Shown here piece after piece: positions 24,363 to 31,437 of a DNA stretch of 43,288 nucleotides. The stretch covers positions 1 to 43,288 of the forward strand of contig PNJE01000018.1 of the NCBI GenBank assembly GCA_002877915.1, in the 5' to 3' direction. Positions within the stretch are counted from its first letter, which is position 1. Every line of letters begins with the position of its first letter. A model generated the notes under the pieces. The model saw only the letters and a program-made list of their open reading frames with translations. It searched no databases and had not been told where the DNA came from. Source of the DNA: Candidatus Aminicenantota bacterium (lineage in GTDB: Bacteria > Acidobacteriota > Aminicenantia > Aminicenantales > Saccharicenantaceae). The position numbers were made by a program, and so were the translations under genes.

Positions 24363-26984
24363 ATGAGGGGAAAGCCATCAAACAGTCGGGGAAATAAAAC
24401 AATTTTATTCTTGGCTGTTTTATTCTTTTTCTGGAGCTCAATTTCGGCTGCTGGTTCTAACCAGATTCAAAAAGAAAATAAGAAGGCGGTCACCTTAGCT
24501 TTCGGCTCAAATTTTAAATTTCAGCCGGCTCCGGCTAATATAGCTGGTTTTCCGGACTGCTCATTCACCAGGCCGTTTGGCTATAAGCTGACTAATTTTG
24601 GCCACACTTCGGCCCCCGGGAATATTGATAATAATTCAGAGGGAAGCGCCTGTCCGGTTGGAGGGCTTGGAGCTGGTGGGTTTGAATGGACCATGAGCGG
24701 CCATTTCCGCTACTGGTTTCTCAAATCAGGCTGGTATGTTGATGATTCAATTCCAATTGATGCCTTCCATCTTTTTATTAAAAAGGGCGACCAAAAAATC
24801 ATCCAGACAATTGTGGCTGATGAAGGAGAGCAAAATCCAAAGAGCTGGAAGTGGGAATTATCCCCAGGAAAGGGAGATTATTTTGCCCTTTATCCGAAGA
24901 GCGGCTTTTCTTTTGAAAAAAACAGGGACTGGCCGGTAAAAATAGCCGTAGTCCAATTTTCTCCGGTGATTCCGGGGAATTACCGAGAAAGCAGCTACCC
25001 GGTTGCCGTTTATAAGTGGATAATAAGCAATCCTTCTAAGGAATCAGTCGAAGTCTCTATCCTGCTCACCTGGGAAAACATGGTTGGCTGGGAGGCAGTC
25101 TGGCCAGGAGCCGGAGTGCCTGAGACCCAATTTGTCTGGAATAAAAACAGTCAAGGAAATTTCAGCGAACTGGTGACTGATGGACAGAAGAAGGCTATCA
25201 TTTTTAAAAGAAAGGGAACGGACCTCCGACGGGGGGGAGCCTTGACCGGAACAATGGCCCTGGCCACTTTAGAAATTCCAGGCAAAACTGAAGTTTCCAG
25301 CCTTCTTGATTTTAATCCTGAGGGTGATCGGAATGAGTTAATGGAAACATTTGCTTCTTTCGGCGAGCTGCGGCCAATAAAAGCTGGACCTGGAGGAAGG
25401 AATAATAATCAGGGCCGGGTAGCCTCAGCCCAGTGTTTGAAGATTAAAGTAAAGCCCGGTGAAAAAATAGAAGTGCCTTTTGTCCTCAGCTGGGATTTTC
25501 CTTATTACGAATTTGGGAAGGGAGTAAAGTACAGGAAAAAATACACCGATTTTATTGGGGCCGACGGAGAAAAAGCCCAGGTTCTGGCTTTTGAGGCCCT
25601 GGAAAAATACAAAGAATGGGAGGAAGCTATCGATCGCTGGCAGCGGACGATTATATCTCAGCCAAGCCTTCCTTCCTGGTTCAAGCAGATTTTGTTCAAT
25701 GAGCTTTATATTCTTAGCGAAACCGGAATCTGGGAAGCCTCTACGGATCTATTTACTTATTTGGAAAGCGCTGATTATTTAATGTACGGAACCTTTGATG
25801 TTGATTCTTACTGCTGGCAAATTCTGGAACTCTGGCCAGAGCTGGAGCTAAAGGATATTCGCTATTTCGCCGAAACTATTAAGCGGGTTGATCCGGCTTA
25901 TAAAGTTTACCAGTATAACGAGATTTTTCCCAATGAAGTTCCCGTTGATAAGAAGGGCTATTACTGGAATATCAACAAAGAAAAAGGAATGGTCCCCCAC
26001 GACCTTGGCTCTCCTCGGTTGAGACCCTGGGTGGTGCTCAATGCTTTTGACTGGCAAAACGGCAATGTCTGGAAGGACCTTAATCCCAAGTTTCCCCTTC
26101 GAGCCCTTCGGGATTATTTAGCTTCTGGCCGCGAGGATCTGGCTTTCCTGCGGGAGATTTTTTCAGCTTCGGTCACGGCCCTGGATACCCTAAGGAAAAA
26201 ATTTGGTGACCCGAGCTCTCATCTCCCGCAAAATGAGGCTATTCCTGATCAAACCTATGACACCTGGAGGATGAAAGGCACCAGTGCCTACGTCGGGCTG
26301 CTGTGGTTAGCTTCCTTAAAAGCCAGTTGTCGGCTGGGTGATTTGCTTCTGGCTAAAGGCTTAGAAGAGATAGACGGAATAAAGATAAAAGATATCCAGC
26401 AAAAATATCAATCCTGGATAGAAGCCGGCAAAAGAGAAGTTCAAAAATTGTGGGATGAAAATAAAGGATATTTTCACATTGACCTTTTCACCGACGATAT
26501 TATGACCGATCAACTCTTTGGCCTCTGGTATAGTTCAATGATCGGCCTGGAAAATTCTGAGCCATTATTACCTGAGGAACAGATTAAAAGAGCCCTGAAA
26601 ACCATTTTCCAGATCAATGTGGTTAATTTTGGAGACGGACTGATGGGAGCGGTTAATGGTCGTCGCTCTTCCGGCCAGCAGCTTTTCAGTCAGCAGGGCG
26701 ATGAAGTTTGGGTCGGAACCACTTATGCTTTGGCTTCAGATCTTCTTCTTCATCACCTGGAAAAAGAAGCCTGGCAGACAACTTATGGGATTTATCGGGT
26801 AGTCTGGAGTCCTGAGGGCCAGGGATACTTTTTTAAAACTCCGGAAGCTTATTTAAATCCTGATGAATATGTTTGGAATGATCCGCAGAAGAAAAATGGC
26901 CAGAATTTATTCCGGGCGATGAAATATATGAGGCCAGGAGCAGTCTGGGCCATTTATCGCACCTGGCTTTTGACTCAAAAATAG
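24363..26984 (+). CDS. exported GH116-like glycosidase (GBA2/DUF608 type)
   Basis: 873 residues with a signal (to about residue 32). The N-terminal domain (about 65-390) opens with GGLGAGGFEWTMSGHFRYWF, as in Glyco_hydr_116N. The C-terminal (alpha/alpha)6 domain (about 430-870) is DUF608-like. It contains TYLESADYLMYGTFDVDSY with Glu468 and the acid/base candidate Asp629 in IPDQTYDTW, followed by SAYVGLLWLASLKA. GH116 enzymes include beta-glucosidase, beta-xylosidase and, in Sulfolobus, beta-N-acetylglucosaminidase. Linked to nagA, the last activity is attractive but unproven. AAAGGAGGAGAC gives a strong ribosome site. Confidence 0.85.
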   Translation: MRGKPSNSRGNKTILFLAVLFFFWSSISAAGSNQIQKENKKAVTLAFGSNFKFQPAPANIAGFPDCSFTRPFGYKLTNFGHTSAPGNIDNNSEGSACPVGGLGAGGFEWTMSGHFRYWFLKSGWYVDDSIPIDAFHLFIKKGDQKIIQTIVADEGEQNPKSWKWELSPGKGDYFALYPKSGFSFEKNRDWPVKIAVVQFSPVIPGNYRESSYPVAVYKWIISNPSKESVEVSILLTWENMVGWEAVWPGAGVPETQFVWNKNSQGNFSELVTDGQKKAIIFKRKGTDLRRGGALTGTMALATLEIPGKTEVSSLLDFNPEGDRNELMETFASFGELRPIKAGPGGRNNNQGRVASAQCLKIKVKPGEKIEVPFVLSWDFPYYEFGKGVKYRKKYTDFIGADGEKAQVLAFEALEKYKEWEEAIDRWQRTIISQPSLPSWFKQILFNELYILSETGIWEASTDLFTYLESADYLMYGTFDVDSYCWQILELWPELELKDIRYFAETIKRVDPAYKVYQYNEIFPNEVPVDKKGYYWNINKEKGMVPHDLGSPRLRPWVVLNAFDWQNGNVWKDLNPKFPLRALRDYLASGREDLAFLREIFSASVTALDTLRKKFGDPSSHLPQNEAIPDQTYDTWRMKGTSAYVGLLWLASLKASCRLGDLLLAKGLEEIDGIKIKDIQQKYQSWIEAGKREVQKLWDENKGYFHIDLFTDDIMTDQLFGLWYSSMIGLENSEPLLPEEQIKRALKTIFQINVVNFGDGLMGAVNGRRSSGQQLFSQQGDEVWVGTTYALASDLLLHHLEKEAWQTTYGIYRVVWSPEGQGYFFKTPEAYLNPDEYVWNDPQKKNGQNLFRAMKYMRPGAVWAIYRTWLLTQK

Positions 26985-27101
26985 AAATATGGTGAAAAAT
27001 AATATGATTTAGGAAATAATTAAAGGCGGGTTATCGAGAGGTGAAGCCGAAGAACTGAAGGTGAGGGAAAAGGAAAAAAGAAAGTAATTGAGTAAATTGC
27101 T

Positions 27102-29498
27102 ATGAGCCAGAAAAAAAATAAAAGAAAAAACGAATCTTTAAAGCGATCCAGAGCGGGTCAGAATTTATCGAAAGTAATGTTGACGTTGGGAGGATTGATT
27201 TTATTAATCGGCGGCTTTTTGCTTTTTAAATTTTGGTTAAAACCGGGAATTTCGTTTGAGAAATTTTGGAAAAGCGCTGGGGTTGACAAGCCCAATGTGG
27301 TGCTTATAACCATGGATACCACTCGGGCTGACCATCTGCCGCTTTATGGCTATCGGATGGTCCAGACGCCGAACTTGGATGAGCTTGGTCACAATGGAGT
27401 GGTTTTTGAACAGTGTGCTACCGCTGCTCCTTTAACTCTTCCGGCTCATTGCTCAATTATGACCGGTTATTATCCTCCCTACCACGGGGTTCGGGTCAAT
27501 GGAAATAATGCCTTGCGGGATGACCAAACGACCCTGGCGGAAGTATTTTCGGCCGCTGGCTACCGGACAGCCGCCATAATTGCTGCTTTTGTCCTTGATG
27601 GACGCTGGGGACTGAAGCGAGGATTTGAGTATTATGATGATCAGTTTGATTTAAAAAAGTACAAGCAGCTGGACCTGGGGATGGTTCAGCGTCGGGGGGA
27701 TGAGGTAGTTAATTCAGCTTTAAACTGGCTGGAGAAGAATAAAGATCAACCCTTTTTTATCTGGGTTCATCTTTATGATCCGCATCTTCCATATGAGCCG
27801 CCCGAGCCTTATTTCTCTCAATACAATTATAACCCCCCGGTAAGTCTTTATGATGGGGAAATTGCTTTTATGGATGAACAGATTGGCCGGCTGTATTCCT
27901 GGCTAAAAAACAATAAATTAGAAAACAAGACCTTTTTGGTTTTAGTCGGGGATCACGGCGAGGGCTTGGGAGAACACGGGGAATTAGCCCATGGTTTTTT
28001 TATTTATGATTATGCCATTCATGTTCCTTTTTTGATAGTTACCCCAGACAAAAAGATTCAGAAAGTGAGAGTAAAAGATCAGGTTAGCACAGTTGATATT
28101 TTCCCGACGGTGGCGGAAATTGCCGGGATAAAAGCTCCTAAGACTCAGGGGCGTTCTCTTGTTGGCTTGATGTTTGGGGAGAAACAAAAAGAGGTCCCGG
28201 CTTACAGCGAGTCTATGAGTCCGAGTCTCCACTATGGCTGGAGCCCGCTTTTAGGTTTAAGAACCGGGCGCTTTAAATTCATTGATGCTCCTCGGCCAGA
28301 ACTTTATGATTTGAAGCAGGATCCCGAAGAACTAAATGATGTTCAGAACAAATTTCCGGAAGTCGGACTTAATTTAAAAAAAGAGCTGGATGGGTTGCTG
28401 GAAAAAATCGGGTCGGGAGCGCCAGAGCCCCAGCCGGCTAACCTGGATGCCGAGACTATTCGCCGCTTAGCTGCCCTCGGTTATATTGGCTCTTCAGTCA
28501 AAATAAAGACTAAACCGGAAAAGAATTTGGCCGACCCGAAGGATAAACTTGAAGTCTATGAACTTATTCAGCAGGCGGGAGAGTTAATTAATCAGGAAAA
28601 ATATCAGGAAGCCAGTCAGAACTTAGAGCGGGCTCTTTCTCTCGAACCGGGAATTCCTCAAGCCAGATTGTTGCTTTCCACCTGTGAGGTGGAGCTTGGT
28701 AAAAAGGCCGAAGCTAAAAAGCTTCTGGATGATATTTTAAGGGATGATCCCAATTCCATCCAGGCTCTCATCGGCCTGGCAAACATTTTGCTGGAAGAGG
28801 GAAGGGATGAGGATGTAATTTCGCTCAGCAAAAAAGCCCTGTCCCTTGACGACCGTAATACCCAGGCTTATACCCTGATTGGCGAAGTTTATATGAGAAA
28901 AATGGAGCATTCTCAAGCTCTTCCTTATCTGGAGAAGGCGGTGGAGATCCAGCCGAAGATGACTCGGAATGAATTAAATCTGGCTGTTTGCCTTATCGGT
29001 CTTAAAAAATATTCTGAGGCGGAAGAAGTTTTGAAAAAGATTTTAAAGGAATATCCAAAATTCCCTTTAGCCTATTTTCATCTTGGTTTGCTGTATGAGG
29101 AGCAGGGCCGCCTGGAAGAAGCCATCCAGGCCTACTCTAAAGAAGTGGAAAATTTTCCCGACCATTTCCGGGCCAGATTTAATCTGGGTAAGCTGCTCTT
29201 GAGGCAGGGAGATTTGCCCGGCTATTTGGAACAGATGGAAAAAGTGATGAAAATTGCTCCGGAGGAAGCTGAAGGATATTTATTTTATGCCAGGGGAATG
29301 CTCTTGCGAAATGAACAGCCACCTGAAATTTTAAATCTGATCAACGCTGGGCTGGCTCGAGCCAGGACGGCGGAGCTTAAAGCTCTTGGCTATTTTCTGC
29401 TGGCCGATACTTATAATCGTCTGGGTCAACCGGAAAAAGTCAGAGAGGCCCTGGCCAAGGCCAACCAGTTTAAAAATCAGACTACGGAGTCAAACTGA
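27102..29498 (+). CDS. membrane-anchored sulfatase-like hydrolase (alkaline phosphatase superfamily) fused to TPRs
   Basis: 798 residues. A transmembrane helix (about 24-46) anchors the protein, with the rest outside. The sulfatase-like core (62-455) has PNVVLITMDTTRADH (metal Asp72), then APLTLPAHCSIMTG with Thr112 where formylglycine sulfatases have Cys or Ser followed by x-P-S-R, and VGDHGEGLGEHGE (metal site). Residues about 485-790 are TPRs, for example YQEASQNLERALSLEPG and HSQALPYLEKAVEIQP. Thr as nucleophile points to a phospho- or other ester hydrolase rather than a classical sulfatase. This TPR-fused type recurs in Acidobacteria-like genomes. The ribosome site is poor. The stop overlaps the next start by one base. 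Confidence 0.85.
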   Translation: MSQKKNKRKNESLKRSRAGQNLSKVMLTLGGLILLIGGFLLFKFWLKPGISFEKFWKSAGVDKPNVVLITMDTTRADHLPLYGYRMVQTPNLDELGHNGVVFEQCATAAPLTLPAHCSIMTGYYPPYHGVRVNGNNALRDDQTTLAEVFSAAGYRTAAIIAAFVLDGRWGLKRGFEYYDDQFDLKKYKQLDLGMVQRRGDEVVNSALNWLEKNKDQPFFIWVHLYDPHLPYEPPEPYFSQYNYNPPVSLYDGEIAFMDEQIGRLYSWLKNNKLENKTFLVLVGDHGEGLGEHGELAHGFFIYDYAIHVPFLIVTPDKKIQKVRVKDQVSTVDIFPTVAEIAGIKAPKTQGRSLVGLMFGEKQKEVPAYSESMSPSLHYGWSPLLGLRTGRFKFIDAPRPELYDLKQDPEELNDVQNKFPEVGLNLKKELDGLLEKIGSGAPEPQPANLDAETIRRLAALGYIGSSVKIKTKPEKNLADPKDKLEVYELIQQAGELINQEKYQEASQNLERALSLEPGIPQARLLLSTCEVELGKKAEAKKLLDDILRDDPNSIQALIGLANILLEEGRDEDVISLSKKALSLDDRNTQAYTLIGEVYMRKMEHSQALPYLEKAVEIQPKMTRNELNLAVCLIGLKKYSEAEEVLKKILKEYPKFPLAYFHLGLLYEEQGRLEEAIQAYSKEVENFPDHFRARFNLGKLLLRQGDLPGYLEQMEKVMKIAPEEAEGYLFYARGMLLRNEQPPEILNLINAGLARARTAELKALGYFLLADTYNRLGQPEKVREALAKANQFKNQTTESN

Positions 29499-30478
29499 TG
29501 AAAGCCAAAACAAAAAAATTAAATAGGAGCTTGATTTTAAAAGTTTGTTTAGCGGGCTGGCTTGGGCTGTTAGCAGCTTCAAGTCCTTCTTTCAGCCAAT
29601 ATCGCGAATATCATCTGTTCGGTCTGGTGGTCGATACTGAAAAACAGCCGGTGCCGGCAGCGGAAGTAATTCTTCAGGATAAAGCTACCAGCCGTAACTA
29701 TCAGGTTAAAACTGATAAAAATGGTCGATATGTTCTTTCTGGATTACCCCATGGTATCTACCAGGTGACGGTAAAAAAAGAAGGTTATGAAACCAGAACT
29801 TTTGAGTGGGTTTTTTCCCAGCCGCAGGAGAGAATGCAGAGGGTAGAAATGCAGAATATTGTGCTGACTTCAGAAAAAGAAATGAAGCTGGCGGCTGAGG
29901 CCAAGGAAGCTAAACAGGCTTTAGACCAGGCGATGGAAATGATTAAGCAAAACAACCTGGAGGGGGCCCTCAATCTTCTCCAGGACCTTCAGAAAAAATA
30001 TCCGGATGATTCTAACGTTTGCTATTTGCTGGGGCTGACTTTTGGGCGGCTGCATCGCTATGATCAGGCGGTGGTGGAACTAACCAAAGTTACCCAATTA
30101 GTTCCTCAATTTGCTCCGGCCTATCAGCAGCTTGGCTATTGTTATCAGAATCTAAAGGATATGGATAAGGCGCTCGAGTATTACAAAAAATCAGCTGAGC
30201 TTGATCCGACCAATTCGGCTAATCTCTACAACTTGGGATTGATTCTTTTTGAAATGAATAAAATTGATGACGCCTTGAATTATTTGGAAAAAGCTTTGGC
30301 GGTTAAAGCAGATGATGTTGATATTCTGGAAATGATAGCCAGATGCTACGTTAATAAAGGTGATTTGCCCAAGGCGGTTGAATATCTGGAAAAAGCCCGC
30401 AGTTTCGCTCAGGATGAAGAAAAGATTAAGTTCCTGAATAAGTTCATCGCGACCTTGAAAGAGCAAATTAAAAAATAG
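29498..30478 (+). CDS. exported protein with carboxypeptidase-regulatory-like domain and TPRs
   Basis: 326 residues. The signal peptide is cleaved around residue 33. Residues 40-125 form a carboxypeptidase-regulatory (transthyretin-like) beta domain: GLVVDTEKQPVPAAEVIL, then DKNGRYVLSGLPHGIYQVTVKKEGY. From about 140 to 320 there are at least four TPRs (NNLEGALNLLQDLQKKYPD, HRYDQAVVELTKVTQLVP, KDMDKALEYYKKSAELDP, NKIDDALNYLEKALAVK). There is no catalytic motif. Translation is coupled to the sulfatase-like gene (TGATG overlap). The same regulatory fold starts the TonB receptor that follows, so these products may sit in one envelope complex; this is inference. Confidence 0.85.
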   Translation: MKAKTKKLNRSLILKVCLAGWLGLLAASSPSFSQYREYHLFGLVVDTEKQPVPAAEVILQDKATSRNYQVKTDKNGRYVLSGLPHGIYQVTVKKEGYETRTFEWVFSQPQERMQRVEMQNIVLTSEKEMKLAAEAKEAKQALDQAMEMIKQNNLEGALNLLQDLQKKYPDDSNVCYLLGLTFGRLHRYDQAVVELTKVTQLVPQFAPAYQQLGYCYQNLKDMDKALEYYKKSAELDPTNSANLYNLGLILFEMNKIDDALNYLEKALAVKADDVDILEMIARCYVNKGDLPKAVEYLEKARSFAQDEEKIKFLNKFIATLKEQIKK

Positions 30479-30631
30479 CTACTACAAAAGAAAAGGGGGA
30501 GGTTGAAAAGAAGCGAAGGAAAAGGAATAAGTGCCTGAAAATAGCAAGTAAATATTAAGTAAGAATTATGGTGAAGGCAAAATAGCGGTGGAGAGGGTAA
30601 AAATAAAAATAATTTTTTAGATAAAAAAAAC

Positions 30632-30661
30632 TTGACATAAAAATTTCTTAGTTGCTAAATA
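30632..30661 (+). promoter_or_regulatory. sigma70-type promoter of the TonB receptor
   Basis: A perfect -35 TTGACA at 30632-30637 is followed 17-18 bases later by CTAAAT/TAAATA (30655-30661), a weak -10 match. TATATT at 30660 is too far for standard spacing. Transcription from here would give a leader of about 115 bases. Confidence 0.5.
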
Positions 30662-30691
30662 TATTAGAACCAGAAAAGAAAGGAGGTGGGA

Positions 30692-30721
30692 ATGTCGGCG
30701 TTTCTAAATTATAGGGTCTGA
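30692..30721 (+). CDS. 9-codon leader ORF with perfect Shine-Dalgarno
   Basis: ATG at 30692 follows AGGAGGTGGG at 30681-30690 and encodes MSAFLNYRV before a TGA. The ribosome site is as strong as any in the window, which is unusual for so short a frame. It ends 8 bases before a hairpin in the leader of the TonB receptor. It could be a regulatory leader peptide; no attenuation-type run of a single amino acid is present. Confidence 0.4.
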   Translation: MSAFLNYRV

Positions 30722-30728
30722 GGGTGTC

Positions 30729-30779
30729 TTCCTGCCTTTTAGGTTTGGCAGGAAGGAAGGTTATTGGTGAAAAGGAGGG
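30729..30779 (+). promoter_or_regulatory. leader hairpin and alternative pairing to the receptor ribosome site
   Basis: TTCCTGCC (30729-30736) and GGCAGGAA (30747-30754) form a perfect 8-bp stem with a 10-base loop. The overlapping stretch CCTGCCTTTT (30731-30740) can instead pair with AAAAGGAGGG (30770-30779), the ribosome site of the receptor, at 9 of 10 positions including one G-U. The two structures exclude each other, as in translational attenuators. Confidence 0.4.
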
Positions 30780-30783
30780 TAAA

Positions 30784-31407
30784 ATGAAAAAAGGATTATG
30801 GTGGAAAAGGCTTTTCCTGTTGAGCCTCGTTTTTGCCTTTCTGGTTCCAGTAGTCACTGCTCAAACCATTGAATATGGAAAGCTGAGCGGCACGGTGGTC
30901 GATGAAGAAGGAGCTCCTCTTCCTGGGGTAACGGTGGAAGTTACCAGCCCGGAGATGATAGGCGGGAAGAGAGCGACTCAGACTTCGGCCCGGGGTTCTT
31001 ATGTATTCCTTAACTTGCCTCCTGGCAAATATACTCTGACGGCTTCTCTCCCTGGTTTTAAAACCATCAAGCAGGAAAACATAATCATTACGGCTGGATC
31101 TTCCATGGTGGTAGATGTAAAGATGGAAATGGGGAAATTAGAAGAAACTGTCACCGTCACGGCCGCCGGGCCAGTGGTTGATGCTAAGACTTCAACTGTG
31201 GCTACCAATCTGCAAAGCGAGCTGCTGGCCAAGTTGCCGACCAGCCGCGATGCTTTCTATGATTTGGCTTTGACTACTCCAGGAATGGTGTCTCAAGGAA
31301 AAGATGGAAGCTGGCTGCCAAGCCCCAACGCTTATGGCGGAGCTTCCAATGAGAATGTCTTTTTAATCAACGGGGTTAATACTACTAACCCGCGATCAGC
31401 CGCCTAG
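30784..31407 (+). CDS. TonB-dependent receptor, N-terminal fragment (ends at in-frame TAG)
   Basis: 207 residues to the TAG at 31405-31407. A signal peptide (cleavage after VVTA) precedes a carboxypeptidase-regulatory-like domain (about 33-115, GTVVDEEGAPLPGVTVEV, NLPPGKYTLTASLPGFK). The start of the plug follows (LEETVTVTAAGPVVDAK, LAKLPTSRDAFYDLALTTPGM, FLINGVNTTNPRSAA). AGGAGGG sets the ATG at 30784. The frame is otherwise intact and continues after the stop with IGLVNVNYNTVEEVRV, so this is one gene of 1049 codons split by a single amber codon. On its own this fragment has no barrel and could not transport. Confidence 0.85.
   Translation: MKKGLWWKRLFLLSLVFAFLVPVVTAQTIEYGKLSGTVVDEEGAPLPGVTVEVTSPEMIGGKRATQTSARGSYVFLNLPPGKYTLTASLPGFKTIKQENIIITAGSSMVVDVKMEMGKLEETVTVTAAGPVVDAKTSTVATNLQSELLAKLPTSRDAFYDLALTTPGMVSQGKDGSWLPSPNAYGGASNENVFLINGVNTTNPRSAA
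31405..31407 (+). other. in-frame amber codon inside the TonB receptor gene
   Basis: TAG at codon 208 of the receptor frame, in the plug. The following ten codons before the next possible start are coding-like and in frame, with no frameshift. A point mutation from a sense codon, a base-calling error, or suppression are the possible causes. Confidence 0.85.
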
Positions 31408-31437
31408 ATCGGGCTGGTTAATGTCAACTACAATACA

